This document shows, piece by piece, positions 23,447 through 36,506 of a stretch of DNA of 64,000 nucleotides. The stretch is taken from positions 14,939,501-15,003,500 of the forward strand of contig NC_134460.1 of NCBI RefSeq assembly GCF_047948215.1. The letters are read 5' to 3'. The stretch is from Lycorma delicatula (Eukaryota > Arthropoda > Insecta > Hemiptera > Fulgoridae). Within the stretch, counting starts at the first letter, position 1. Each line of letters begins with the position of its first letter. The position numbers and the translations under genes were made by a program. The notes under the pieces were generated by a model. That model ran no database searches. It had not been told where the DNA came from and saw only the letters and a program-made list of their open reading frames with translations.

Positions 23447-24312
23447 TTAATTTTAAGTGATAGTTTACGTAAGTTAACGATTAAGTATAAACGTTTTCTG
23501 ATGTAATCATTTTTGTCCTTGTTACTTGTATAGCTGATATATTTGAATAACTTCCCTAATATTTAATCTGTCTGTATATCATACTAATAATTTTTTTCTG
23601 AATAGGATAAAATAGATGGTTGAAAAACACGTAAATTAATAAATTACTTAATAATAATAAAGAATACGATTCGGTTCTGCGTATGAAACGTATGTGAATC
23701 GCTCAACCAAACTATATGAAACTCGCAAGGTGGAACCAAGTTGGATTGTAGGCCATGAAAAATTTCGGAGTATGTGCCCAGGACCCCAGAATGGGGGAGA
23801 TTCAAAATTCGAAAATTAATGGCCGATTTATCTTTTTTCTGGTGTAAGTACGACTTAAATGGTGATTCTTACATTTCAAACTTACAAAATTCTCTGGATC
23901 TCAAAAAAGTAGTGTTTCAAATTTCAAAAATTATTCAATGCGTTCAAATACAATAATCTCCTCATTAAATTTATTGTTATTACGACGTGAAATACGTATT
24001 TTTCTCAGCCCAATCTCTTAAGAAAATTTTTATGAATTTGTATCATTATTTGAAATAGAGGTGGGGACAACCAGGTTAAAGACGTGTACGCTAATTTTTT
24101 TAAATAAAATGGAAATTCAAATAGCTTCAGATTAAAATTAATAAAACTTGGGTACATAATCTAATGCTTTCTTTTTATTTTTGTGGCCAGTGTGTGGAAA
24201 TAAAATATACTGCTAGTAAAAAAGACGGTTTGAGATTCTGAGGTTGTACGATTATGTATATACATATATTTGAATGTGTTTTTTTATAATGAAATAATTT
24301 AAAGAATAAAAG
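23447..24312. other. Unassigned AT-rich spacer, unit 3
   Basis: Equivalent of 14013-14880. Nothing coding recognised. Confidence 0.5.
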
Positions 24313-24807
24313 TAAAAACCGACTTCAAAAAATAATAGTACTAAAAAGTGACAAATAATTATATTTTATTTTATTACCTAAAATAAAAGTATTTACAACA
24401 AATGTTTAACACAAGTTAAACAAAAACAAAAAAAAACAAATTTCTTTAATTTGTATAATGCAAATTCTACTTCAAACAATGAAAAATTGATAATAGAAGT
24501 TTTACTACAATAAAATGAGATCTACAAAAAATATAATATCAGAATAAAATGCGATACTGAAAATGAGGTTTAATGGTGAGATGCTCTCTTTTATATGTTC
24601 TTGAGATCCCGCATTACATGTGGAAATCCCGTTTAGCCGCCTACCGGTCGGTTGAGGTACTAACTTTTGGTAACTTTGTTTAACATGTGGGCTGGCACCG
24701 ACTTCAAACATTTTTATTTGTTGTAAATACTTTTACTTTAGTATTAATAAATAAAAATATAATTGTTTATAACTTTTTAGTAGTATTATTTGTTGGAGTT
24801 GGATTAT
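24313..24807. mobile_element. Foldback MITE, unit 3
   Basis: Copy of the inverted-repeat MITE of units 1 and 2. Confidence 0.8.
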
Positions 24808-24860
24808 ATTTTTGTTTTTTAAATTTTTTATTTCACAATTTTTAGTAGTATCTAGTACTT

Positions 24861-24882
24861 TATATATATATATATATATATA
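24861..24882. repeat. (TA)n microsatellite, unit 3
   Basis: Shortest TA run of the set, about 22 bp. It explains the change of offset to unit 2 from 9432 to 9384. Confidence 0.95.
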
Positions 24883-27800
24883 ATTAAATTATTGTTAGGC
24901 CTACGAAACGCGCTGCTTAAATCAGACAGCGATGTTTAAAAGAAAGTTACCAAGAAAGAAATGATGGTTTAAGGAAAAATAGAGAAAGAAATGCCGTGAA
25001 AATGTCTTATGCATCCTGCTTTTTAAAGTTGGCTAAAAGTTATATATATATATATATATAATATAATAAATGTATATATTTATGTACATACTTGTATACT
25101 CGTATATATTGTTTTACGTAAAAGGAAAACAGTTTAAACTAAATTTATTAAATTTGACTTCTTATTTTTGTGTTAGACAGATTGATTGTATTACATTTTT
25201 ATTTTTTACGAGTAAATTGAATCTGAGTTGGAGAAATATCGAGGGAATGCTGCTATGTCTCCAGGGAGATAGATGTGAAAAATTGACTTGTGCGTTTTTT
25301 TTACCTATATATTATTTTTGCTACGTATGTTTAAGTCTAATCGATGATTCTTTTTTATTTTATACAGGAATTTTTTCTGTCGGTCCAGTTTAAGTTTTTC
25401 AAACGACGTAGAAGATTTAAAAAATATTACATAGTTGGCATTGACGATTTAAGTTTTGTTTTGCCAGCATCATTGCTTTTAATAGTTTCTTACGGCGTTA
25501 CGATAGTCTGATATTCCGATGTATAATATATTTCGTACAAGAAGTCAAGAAATTATTTGGAAAGCTTATGGTAATTAATAACACATTTTCACTTCACGTA
25601 GTTTAGTTTCTGGTTATTAGTAATCTCTTGACATTGTTTGTTTTCATTCTTTTATCAAGATGTATTTTTTATTTATCATTGCGTTTCTTAAGATCAGCTA
25701 TTTTCATACTGGCCACTTTTTTGTAGGTATATCTTACTTTCAATTAAATATAATATTAAATAATTGTAAAATAATGTGAAGTTTAAAAAAAATATTAAAT
25801 CTATTTTTAAAACAAAAATTGAAACTTTTTCTTTAGATTTTGAGATACGAGACTTTGCTGGTCTCGTATTTCAAAATGTTCTTTAAGAGTAGGTAAAATT
25901 TTTCACTTAATTTATAGCTCTTTAGGTAGCTAAGACACTGTCTGATGGTGTTTGGTCTTATTCAACTTCCCTCTCCAAAAGAGGTGGATGCAAAAATCTT
26001 TCATTCTCCATTTTTCGTCTCTGAACTCAGACATACTTTTAGTAATCGTATGATTCCATTACGTTAGCGCACGAGTTAGGCTATGTATTTTGAAGATTTC
26101 ATTCGGTGATGGGTATTTGGATGATAAATATAATTTTTGCCTTTTTACTTCCTTGTACGAAGTAAAGTATTGTGATTGCGAAAAATGTCCGTTTTCAGAT
26201 TTCAACGAAAATATCCATTTTGAACATCCTTGAATCCATTTTGACTAGTTTCGGCGTGACGTATGTATCTCACATAATTCAAAAACGATTAGCCGTAGGA
26301 TGTTGAAATTTTGGATTTAGGTCTGTTGTAACATTTAGTTGTGCACCTCCCCTTTTGATTGCAATCGATTGTACCAAAAGTGTCCAAAAAAGCCCAAAAT
26401 CCAAATTTCTTTGGATTTTCGACTTTTTCTTAATCGCAGTAATAAGCCCTCATTAACAGCTTTTCAACAATATATCAGTGATACTTATTTCCATTAGTTC
26501 TAGAGTTTTAGCCAAATAAAATTTTAATTATTGAAATGTTTGGATCTTACAAGGGGAAGGTATATCGGTTCGAATCAGACTTAATATTTTTGTTTTTAAC
26601 TTTTCTTTAATTTAATTTAGATTTATTTATTATTCTTAACCTCTGATTATAAAAACGTTTTTACGATAAACAATAATTCTATAATGAAAAAAATTGTTTG
26701 AGAAATTAACAGAAGTTATTAATGAAATAAAATTTTATGTACTTTTCATTAAAAAAAAAAGTGTATATGTAATTTAATAGGCGTACAAAGAAGTCATTTG
26801 GTTTTACATCATATTTTCTGTTTCGCTTGATATCTTGAGATACTTACAAATCGATCGTTGATGCCATTTAATTTTAATAAGAGGGTGAGATGGTACAGTC
26901 ACAATCAGTCGCGTACCCGAAAATTTTACTGAAAGGTAGAGCAGTATTTTAGTTCTTTACTTGCACGCTTATATACTTTAATTTCCACTTAGTCTGTCGA
27001 GGACGAAGCTAGAGTTTAACTTTCCTGGCGTACTCGAATTATGGAACTCTTTTCCGGTTTTTATATTATAAATATCTGTATTTCAGGATTTTCAGTTTCT
27101 GTGAGACACTTGTACAAAAAATGTTTTTATATCGGATGTGTATTCTCCCGATACGATAAAACATACAGTCTGCGCACAATTTAAAAAAATCAAATTTTAT
27201 AAATCATCTCGTAGTAACAATATACACGAACGGTAAGTACAAACATCTTGGTAAAACAAAATATCCAAATTTTACAGGTAACACAAAAACCAAGATTTGA
27301 ACGTATTTCAGTTTTACTGATACAAAAAGTTTATAAAAAACGATAACACGATACCACACAAATGAACGTAATAAACGCGATGTTGACCGATTTATATTCG
27401 AACACATCCTTAAATAGTTTCGTAATATTTTATGGCGGCTCAATTAATAATAGAGATACCGGTAATCAAGGAACAGATAATTTGCCGTGAAAATTCTTCG
27501 GTAAAAGTTTAATTTGAAACTGCCATTTAATATTTAATAATTTAAAAATAAAATCGCTTACCGTAGTAATTGATAACTTTTATTTTAATTTTAATCGTTG
27601 TGAATCGAAAATTTATCTTTATCTCAGACATTTTTACAATCCATTCGGTATAGGTGTACCGACCGGTTGTTTGATCGTATTATTTTTCGTAGAATTTATT
27701 TAGCGTCCGAAAAATTATGTTTACAATCCTTAAGATGTCTTAACGCGTCGTCTTATCCCATTATTCTTGGTATACCGGTATTCATGCTCCTTGTTGTTTA

Positions 27801-28699
27801 TAATTTTTCTACTGTCTTTGAAAATCCGGTTCCTTTTGACATCATTCTTGTCACGTACAAAGAAAATTTCAACCGCTTAGTCTTCATTGCAACGACGGCA
27901 GTTTATTTTGTCGTTCAATTTACTCTTTATTTCTTTGTATATTTTCTTTTTTACTTAATTTACTGCAGAATTCTCGTTCCGTGAATATATGTTATCCCCT
28001 CGCTTTCTTTTTAAAATGATACTCGTAATTTAATAATTGATATTTAAATACTACAAATATCGCATAAATTCTGATGATTTAAAACGTTTTCATTTTTCCA
28101 TCCGGGAGTGATTTTATGATCGGATTTCCTTCCGGATACGAACCCGAAATCGTGCATGAAAATCAGAGACACTATAATTCCTCCTCCGATCGTGATTATA
28201 AACAAATTAATACGCTTTATGAATTTAAAAAGATTATTAATCTAGTTATTATAGTAATAATAATATCTGATTTGATCCGCTTATACGAATCAACAAGACT
28301 CATATTTAGTGACATAATAATCCATAGTTAATTTATTCGTTGTACATTTTTTCGGGTAAATAATAGTGAGTATAAAATTATCATAGTATCGCGTTTGCAA
28401 ATTTTAAGTAGGTAAGAAGGCTTATAAAAGAGAGAACGGAGAAAAGACGATTTAAATGTATACTTTAATGTAATTAAGATAATTATATCAATAAAATTAC
28501 TCGAATTACGTTTTAAATTTTACTTCAAAATAATCTACGGTATATACATAACTTACTCTAGCGAAAGAGTAGATTTTTGTGTAACGTAACTGCACGTATG
28601 ATTATCGCTTTGTAGCCTCCTTGATTTTTTTAATCGTTCTAATCATCTTCAAACAGACCTCAATCTACTACCATCTCGTTCGTGGTCGTCCTTTTTTAC
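24883..28699. other. Unit 3 right half: mosaic stretch with dispersed repeat
   Basis: Contains the dispersed repeat (about 26145-26830) and two changes of affinity. Up to about 25610 it follows unit 2, then it follows unit 1/4 variants such as CTCTTGACATTG at 25624, and from about 27790 it follows unit 4 (CTTTGAAAATCCGG). Open frames at 27667-27984 and 28116-28331 are hydrophobic, lack a domain and are broken in units 1 and 2. Confidence 0.6.
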
Positions 28700-28988
28700 G
28701 CCTCTCTTTTTCTGTTTAGCCTTTAGCACCACCGTAAAATATTACCTTCAGAGGATGATATATATGAATGTAAATGAAATTTAGTCTTGTACAGTGTCAG
28801 GTCGACCATTCCTGAAATGTGTGGTTAATTGAAACCCGATCACCTAAGAATACCGGTGTCCACGATCTAGTATTCAATTCCGTATAAAAGTAACTGCCTT
28901 GACTAGGATTTGAATCTTAGAGCTGTCGACCTCGAAATCAGCTGATTTGCGATGACGAGCTAAGAAATAGATCAGCCCGGTGGGCTTC
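28700..28988 (-). mobile_element. tRNA-like SINE, unit 3
   Basis: Same SINE with a few private substitutions, for example near 28806 and 28889. Confidence 0.65.
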
Positions 28989-29302
28989 TATTTTACGCAT
29001 AGACGTATCAATTTATACAACCTGTGTGATAGCCCTTTATGTGATATTCTACTCGTATTTGTTTACACCGATTAAGCTGCTTTTTGGATTAAAAAAACCG
29101 GCTTTTTTAGTTTATTTAACTTTTTTTATAGCGTCCGTAATTTAAAAATTACTTTACACTGTTTTTTTGTAGTAAAATCCTAAGTACCTACACCAAAAGT
29201 CCATTCCCGTAGTCATCGATCTCCTACATACTTTCACACCCATATCTCATGCCTCAAATCCATATATCATTATACTTTCAATTACTGTTCCAAAAGTCCT
29301 CC

Positions 29303-29689
29303 TCTTGAATCTCGTGTTACAGCTAATTTAATATTTAATTCGCCTTTTTTTCTCTTTTATAAACCTCCTTATCTATTATACTAACGTTTGTTACTTGATG
29401 GTAGTAAGACAATTTTGTACTCGCTATTGTAATAATTATGAAAAAAATAAATAATTACAAAGAAAACTAGAATGAAAAATTCAACGACTTGACCGATCAA
29501 ATTATGGATTATTAGAACTTTCAAAATTTAAGTAATTTTTACAATCTAATAAATTTTAAACGACGAAACGTAATTATACTCGGGGCAACAGTCGTATATA
29601 TTATTTACTAAGTTACAACAACAGGTAACAGACCAAATAAATGTTTAAATATGTGTAAAACAAAAATATATTATTAATGCGGAAGTAGG
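29303..29689. other. Sequence found only at the unit 3/4 junction
   Basis: Begins where the other junctions read straight from CCAAAAGTCCTCTTGAA into PolB. It is AT-rich and noncoding and leads into the inverted repeat at 29690. It may be the original flank of the PolB element, deleted at the other junctions together with the PolB C-terminus. Confidence 0.6.
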
Positions 29690-29850
29690 AGTATAGCGTC
29701 ACAAAAGACGTCATTCAAGATGGCGGTCGACCACGCCCAGTTCAGTATAGCGACTGAAAGTGACATGAAAAGATGGTGGTCGAGCTCGCCCACTTGCGGC
29801 CCCACCGTTGTAGGCCATCTTGGATGACGTTATTTGAGACGGCAGTACTT
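29690..29850. repeat. Inverted repeat, left arm (candidate terminal repeat)
   Basis: This GC-richer block (TGGCGGTCGACCACGCCCAG, then GCCCACTTGCGGCCCCAC) is the reverse complement, with substitutions and one ~30 bp length difference, of 45500-45685. It lies immediately beyond the C-terminal end of PolB, and the PolB frame reads into it. In Polintons PolB sits next to one terminal inverted repeat, so this could be the end of the ancestral element. Alternatively both arms are copies of an unrelated MITE. Confidence 0.75.
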
Positions 29851-31688
29851 TTTCAAGATTGTTGATATTGAGAGATGATGGTAGTTTAAGTTTTTTGTTT
29901 AGGCTAAAATGACCGTATGGAGTAGTGTCAATTTTGTTTTCTAGTATGTAACGTCTGTCGTCGTACGGTGAATGCGATTTCTTAGACTGATTAATGGAAT
30001 AGATATTGCGTAAGTGCTTCTGATGCCGTGCGCACTTATGTACTAACGGTATCAATAAAAAGCCTTTTCTGTAAAGTTCGTGCCTGAGATCTTTAACAAT
30101 GGATACTATAGGAATACCCTTTGTTTTATTCTTTTTCTTATTTGCTGTACATCTTGGCGAGAAGACCAACAAATTCACGAATAGCTTTCCATTCATTTCA
30201 TCTGTGAATTTACCATGTCGTTTCTTGTTGGTCTTACTAAAACAAATATGATCGCCGCGGGGATAATCCGAAGTATGAAACCTATCAATATCATGAAGAA
30301 TATCGTCGAAACGTTATGTCACGATGTGATACATTAGACTATCCGTATCGGTCATTAGAAGCTTTATGCTGAGACCGTGCTTTTCTACCATGTAATTATA
30401 ATGGAATTGTACATAATCATTTTACTAATGTCCAGTAAATTGAATGGTGAATTCAACGTACATCGGGCGATTAAGAAATATTTCCGTTTTTCTTCAAACT
30501 TATTTTCGACGACCTCAATGTTATAAACATAGCAAGCCTTAACTCTTGGTTTTGCAATCAACTTATCCAGTTTACGTTCGTTAGTAACCAGTTGGAAGTC
30601 TATTCTGTTTCGTACGTTTTCTAAGGACTTGCGTCCTTCGAAAAAGGACGCGTTATTCATCAACTTAAAAAGGTTCTTTTCAGAACTGTCTCTTGCTTGT
30701 GCACGTTTTTCAGTATTGAATTCGATCTAAGGGTTTAGCCAAGGCGACCGGGAGAATTCCAAAACTGAATTTTTTCACTCTGAATTCAAGTCGGATGTAC
30801 TACTTAAGGTTCCTGTAATGTAATACGTAACGTTTTTTGTCATACAATGTTGTCAGTTTTTTCACTGCACACCTGTATATTTTTCAAATAAGGAGATAAC
30901 ATGTCTTTTTGATATTGAACATTCGGGTGCAAGCGGATAGTCCTTGTGACGATCGTGTAATTCTTTTGGATACTCAAGATTTACTTCCATGATATAACCT
31001 TTTTCACCACAAACGTCTATAGTGTTAATATCGAGACTGTCAATCACCTCTTCATTCACCATCAAAAATTGGTATGGCGAAAGGGCTGAACCATGGCTGT
31101 CCTATATAAATTATTGCAATCAAGGTATTGGACCCAGGAGGTGGGGTTTAATGGGCCATACTATTCTGGAATAATTGGTTTTTTTCGCCTTTGGGTACCT
31201 ACTTTAAATCATCGCAAAATCACCTCTTGTGCCTTTTGCAACAAACAGATGCATATCGATATCAGTCAGCAGTTCGAGTTTTTGGCGGGTAAATTTTAAC
31301 ATGGCATTCCTGACAAAGTGGGGGGTAGAAAAAAGTGACGGGTGAAAACTGTAGTATGCATAGACGTTCTTCGAAAATTCTCAGATGTCTGCCAACAGTA
31401 ATACATCGCTAAGAAGGTAAATATCGTGGTAATCGCCTAACCTCTTGCAGTCAAACGTTTTCCACATATTTTGAGCATAGGCGTACTCTTCATCTGTAAT
31501 GTTCTCTCTTAGCGTACTATAGAATGCCGACTGTGATGGAAAATGGGTTTCGAAAAACTTGCGTACATCGGTTATGTATTCATGGGGATAGACGCCTTTA
31601 CGGATTAAACAATCCCTTTTCTCGGATAGCGGGAAGCAAAGTATTTTAAAAGGCTCGCTACTCGGATAGCAAAAACAATACATAGGAC
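29850..31688 (-). pseudogene. PolB pseudogene, unit 4, polymerase part with C-terminus
   Basis: The most complete polymerase half in the window. Reading from high to low coordinates: LGDYHDIYLLSDVLLLADI (near 31381-31440), motif A-like LDCNNLY (near 31100-31130), LEYPKELHDRHKDYPLAPE (near 30925-30985), motif B-like KLMNNASFF (near 30640-30670), catalytic TDTDS of motif C (30338-30352), and a C-terminal region with GKFTDEMNGKLF and YDDRRYILEN (near 29935-30210). The last 161 codons (29711-30196) are one open frame. Stops and frameshifts separate the blocks. Family: protein-primed PolB of Polinton or adintovirus type. Confidence 0.92.
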
Positions 31689-32237
31689 TAGAGTAATTAA
31701 ATTTTTTGTATTAACCATATACTACGCAAAAACAGAAACACCCAGTTTAAAACCTCTATCATTACACAAGATACCACGGATGTTTCTGGTTAGTTTAAAT
31801 TTACGACGCAATGCCGCATAACATATGCAGTCCACGAGTATGTGGCGCACAGTTACGCGGCAGTTGTATCGTGCGCATAAAGGTACTTGTCCTCTTGTAA
31901 ACAGGTACTCGTGTGTCCTATCCGCAATCGACAGAGAACTACTTCCTTTTACACTCCCTATCGAAATTTTTTTATATATATATATATATATATATATTCA
32001 TTTTTTAAATTCGTCTGTGATAGTTGTAAGATTTTTGTGATATTAGTTGTAAGACTTTAAACATAATAGTTTTACGTTTTATGTCCTTTTTTAGTTTGAA
32101 GTTTTATTTATTTTTTAATATGATAGTTTTTAACGTAGTTTTAAGTTACATGTTAGTGTTTTTGTTATCCGAGAATGGGCCTTTTACACCCATTCCGGAT
32201 TTTGTTTCCTGTGATAGTAGTTTAAGTTTTAATTTTA
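31689..32237 (-). mobile_element. LINE-derived insertion in PolB, unit 4
   Basis: Identical in structure to unit 1, including the long TA run at about 31974-31996. Confidence 0.65.
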
Positions 32238-33045
32238 TGTAACAACCTTAATTACTTTGATAACGTCCTACCGTTTTTCGCCCTAAAAAAAGTATTTTAA
32301 ATACGGCGTCATTATCCAGAAAGTCTTTTGCCAGATTATCTACAAGTTTTTTTCGAGTTATGAAAGAATCTGTAGAGTCCAAGAACCGCAACTAACCGAT
32401 GGACAGTGACTGTAATCGCTCGGATTTGTTGGCGATGCAGTTTATTTTTGCATCGTTCTTGTATTTATTCAAAGCTTGAACTATGTGGTGGCTATCGTAT
32501 CCGCGGAGTTATGAAGAAATACAGGAATATGCTCGATGCGCTTATAGTTTATATTAACTTGTTACCAAAAAAACCGTGAAGGTATGCGAGTGATGACGTA
32601 CTCGATCGTCATTAAACCCAAAATGACAGAAAACACTCGGTAGACCTGTTAAATGTTTCAGTGTCTTCGGGTGTCATCACCATCGATTTTTCGGTAATCA
32701 TGTGCAATCTATCGGCGTGACCGAGGAATTCATCCACCGCAAAAGCAATTCATTTATCGTTTTACCGTGTCGCTACAATTTCAACAAATTTTTGTCTAAA
32801 TTTTGTTTGCCAACAAGTGGATCCGATGAACTGAAGCGGTGCAAGCAGTACGGACGCTATTGACTGCAGCAATGAGCCTTTGTGAGACCCGAAAGGAGAC
32901 GGGATAATCCGTTTTTACCGTCTTTAGTATTTATAAAACAATAATGGAATTTATCTCGCCTCCCCTGCAAGCAGCAATTGGTGTATGCAGTGAGTACGAT
33001 AGCGGTTTTCGGTAACACGAACTGGGTGCAGATGATCGTTATCTT
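32238..33045 (-). pseudogene. PolB pseudogene, unit 4, N-terminal part
   Basis: Same as unit 1, including the shared TAG at 32857-32859 that interrupts the Cys-rich YCLHRF block. The shared stop groups units 1 and 4 against units 2, 3 and 5. Confidence 0.85.
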
Positions 33046-33680
33046 CTAACTTTGATGATGGAACTTCCTTTTTTAAAAAGTTCTCATGTTACCTACATTA
33101 ATGCTAGGATACAGTTGGATTTTCAATTTTGAAAATTAAAGTTACAAAAAGTTATGTTATAAGTACGAGTCTCATTCAACCCCGTTGTTTTTGTGATTTA
33201 CACGTTTATTTGTCGGGATAATTATTTATTTCAATAATTTAGCACGATTTTGTTGCAAAAAATTATTATTTTAGTAAATTAATAAAAAATTAAAAAAATA
33301 ACCAAAAAAATAGGGTATCGCGACTGCTTCTCCGATAAGGTTGAAAATCAGGCGAAGGTTGGATTATATTTAGATAAATATTTATACCGAATATCAGCTC
33401 TGTAGATCGACGGATTTTCGAGATATGACACAAAAACCGATCGGAAATAATATTGAATGTCTGCCATCCCTAAAATCTGATCCAGTTAAAAGCTATGGAA
33501 TTTTAAATAACTTAATAAATATGTTCATATTTCTAAAGCTCAATTTTCTTCGATATCTGTAGAAAAATTCAAAAATTTAATTCTCGGAAAAAATCCTTCA
33601 TTTTTAAAAATATTTTTTATAAAATTTACCGCCATCAGTGCTCTATAGATAAAACTTTTTTGAGCCATTTTAGAAGAATT
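33046..33680. other. Unassigned AT-rich spacer, unit 4
   Basis: Equivalent of 2601-3237. Nothing coding seen. Confidence 0.5.
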
Positions 33681-34403
33681 TAATTTGAGTGACCTCCCGT
33701 TAGTGTCAACGGTTTGAGAACATTTCTTTGAGGATCAACAAAATGGTACCGATGATTCACAATATAACGGCGGAACTTTTCCGTTTCCGGCGCATGAATT
33801 CGGTACGGTGGTCAAGCAAGAATCCGAGTAAAATATGCTCATGTCATTAACGTTGTCTTCGGTAGCATTCAGGAGGGTTTGAAGCAGTTTTCACGACGCA
33901 ACATTGGCCGTTTTCAGAAAAAAAATGCCGCCAAAATTCATTGTTTTTGGTAGACGCGACTGGCATGATTTTTACACCTTTAGAGTAGCGTCTGATTGAT
34001 TTCGATGACCGTATCGTTTCCCCCAATTTTAGCTTGCCTGTGTTGATCAGAACAGTTGAAACACATTTTTCTAATGAAATTATTCCAGTCTACTACTGTA
34101 TTCGGACTGTTACCCTATTCTGTGACGCCTAGTAACATTTGATCGTCGAAACGTTTGGCTATGTATAGAACATGCATGAGAGTCACGAAGCTGAGGTACG
34201 AGTTACTTCAGCCACGTACGGACATCCGTATCGACTTTTGACCGCCAAATACTACACCGTCGGTTTCGTAAAGACGTGTAGCGTGTTCGTTGTGACATGT
34301 CCTGGTTTCCGGTAGAATGACATCGCGTTCGTTAGTCCGAAAATTCCAAACATTCATATTAAACGTCGGAAGCAAAATTAAAGCGCACAGAACCAATTTT
34401 AGG
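33681..34403 (-). mobile_element. Merlin transposase fragment, unit 4
   Basis: Same as the unit 1 Merlin fragment, with one substitution near 33796. NTVVDWNNFIRK lies near 34053-34103 and the HFVDP end near 33720-33770. Confidence 0.75.
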
Positions 34404-34582
34404 TAGCCGGCTGCAATACATTAGATGTAGGTACGGAGTTAGATTTAAGTAGTTGTTATAAGAAAACTTGTAATCTTATCTTTTCCGTTCGTGCAATTTA
34501 ATCAAATAGCATTCCTATATTGTTAAAAATAATAATAGTTGGGTATTTAAAATAATAAAGACTTCGAAAACGGGTCCAGCGA

Positions 34583-34991
34583 GTCCGAAAGGACAATGCA
34601 TAAGATTGGGTGTTGCACTACGATAACGCGCCAGCTCATACTTTACTTTCAATTCGAGAATTTCTGGGGAATAAGAACACTCCCCTACTTCCATAACCTT
34701 GCTACAGCCCAGATCTCGCTCCGTGTGATTTCTACTCTTGCCTAAGTTGAAATTGAAGTTGCAAGGTCATTGTTTCGGGACGATAGAAAACATAAAAAAA
34801 AACTGCGAACGATGAGCTGCACACACTTAAAATGAATTCCTGTAATGCTATGAACAGTGAAAGAAACGTTGGAACCGCTGTGTAACTTCCCAATGGTCAT
34901 TTCTTGAAAAAGATAACTTGTAATTTCTGGTAAGTCCAATAGATAAATTAATAAAAAATCAGTACCCTTATTTTTGGGACAAACCTGGTAT
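34583..34991 (+). mobile_element. mariner transposase C-terminal fragment, unit 4
   Basis: Same as the unit 1 mariner fragment, with DNAPAHT and YSPDLAPCDF blocks, a frame change and stops. Confidence 0.8.
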
Positions 34992-35903
34992 GGTTAATTT
35001 TAAGTGATAGTTTACGTAAGTTAACGATTAAGTATAAACGTTTTGTGATGTAATCATTTTTGTCCTTGTTACTTGTATAGCTGATATATTTGAATAACTT
35101 CCCTAATATTTAATCTGTCTGTATATCATACTAATAATTTTTTTCTGAATAGGATAAAATAGATGGTTGTAAATAGATAAATAGATAAATAAATAGATAA
35201 ATAGATAAATAGATGGTTGTAAATTAATAAATTACTTAAGAATAATAACGAATACGATTCGGTTCTGCGTATGAAACGTATGTGAATCGCTCTACCAAAC
35301 TATATGAAACTCGCAAGGTGGAACCAAGTTGGATTGTAGGCCATGAAAAATTTCGTAGTATGTGCCCAGGACCCCAGAATGGGGGAGATTCAAAATTCGA
35401 ATATTAATGGACCGATTTATCTTTTTTCTGGTGTACGTACGACTTAAATGGTGATTCTTACATTTCAAACTCACAAAATTCTCTGGATCTCAAAAAAGTA
35501 GTGTTTCAAATTTCAAAAATTATTAAATGCGTTCAAATACAATAATCCCCTCGTTAAATTTATCGTTATTACGACGTGAAATACGTATTTTTCTCAGCCC
35601 AATCTCTTAAGAAAATTTTTATGAATTTGTATCAATATTTGAAATAGAGGTGGGGACAACCAGGTTAAAGACGTGTACGCTAGTTTTTTTTAATAAAATG
35701 GAAATTCAAATTGCTTCAGATTAAAATTAATAAAACTTAGGTAGATAATCTAATGCTTCCTTTTTATTTTTGTGGCCAGTGTGTGGAAATAAAATATACT
35801 GCTAGTAAAAAAAGACGGTTTGAGATTCTGAGGTTGTACGATTATGTATATACATATATTTGAATGTGTTTTTTTATAATGAAATAATTTAAAGAATAAA
35901 AGT
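34992..35903. other. Unassigned spacer with minisatellite, unit 4
   Basis: Equivalent of 4549-5460, including the TAGATAAA minisatellite at 35163-35220 with the same repeat number as unit 1. Confidence 0.55.
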
Positions 35904-36398
35904 AAAAACCGACTTCAAAAAATAATAGTACTAAAAAGTGACAAATAATTATATTTTATTTTATTACCTAAAATAAAAGTATTTACAACAAATGTTTAAC
36001 ACAAGTTAAACAAAAACAAAAAAAAACAAATTTCTTTAATTTGTATAATGCAAATTCTACTTCAAACAATGAAAAATTGATAATAGAAGTTTTACTACAA
36101 TAAAATGAGATCTACAAAAAATATAATATCAGAATAAAATGCGATACTGAAAATGAGGTTTAATGGTGAGATGCTCTCTTTTATATGTTCTTGAGATCCC
36201 GCATTACATGTGGAAATCCCGCTTAGCCGCCTACCGGTCGGTTGAGGTACTAACTTTTGGTAACTTTGTTTAACATGTAGGCTGGCACCGACTTCAAACA
36301 TTTTTATTTGTTGTAAATACTTTTACTTTAGTATTAATAAATAAAAATATAATTGTTTATAACTTTTTAGTAGTATTATTTGTTGGAGTTGGATTATA
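35904..36398. mobile_element. Foldback MITE, unit 4
   Basis: Copy of the 0.5 kb inverted-repeat MITE. Confidence 0.8.
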
Positions 36399-36446
36399 TT
36401 TTTGTTTTTTAAATTTTTTATTTCACAATTTTTAGTAGTATCTAGT

Positions 36447-36450
<4 letters not shown>

Positions 36451-36501
<51 letters not shown>
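36451..36501. repeat. (TA)n microsatellite, unit 4
   Basis: About 51 bp of TA repeats. Confidence 0.95.

Positions 36502-36506
<5 letters not shown>

Larger units (their letters stand above)
19973..30443. repeat. Tandem unit 3 (10.5 kb, short type, mosaic)
   Basis: Third unit. Its first 5.6 kb is nearly identical to unit 2, including the Merlin/mariner deletion. From about 25620 it follows unit 1 and unit 4 variants, and from about 27790 it matches unit 4 rather than units 1 and 2. Its right end (29303-30410) has about 1.1 kb that is absent from the other unit junctions. That stretch contains the C-terminal end of PolB and a candidate terminal inverted repeat. Confidence 0.95.

Noticed and set aside
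27667..27984. 105-codon hydrophobic frame resembling a membrane protein (also 39321-39590)
   Set aside because: Units 1 and 2 carry a small insertion that breaks it. Composition alone explains the Phe/Ile/Leu/Tyr content.
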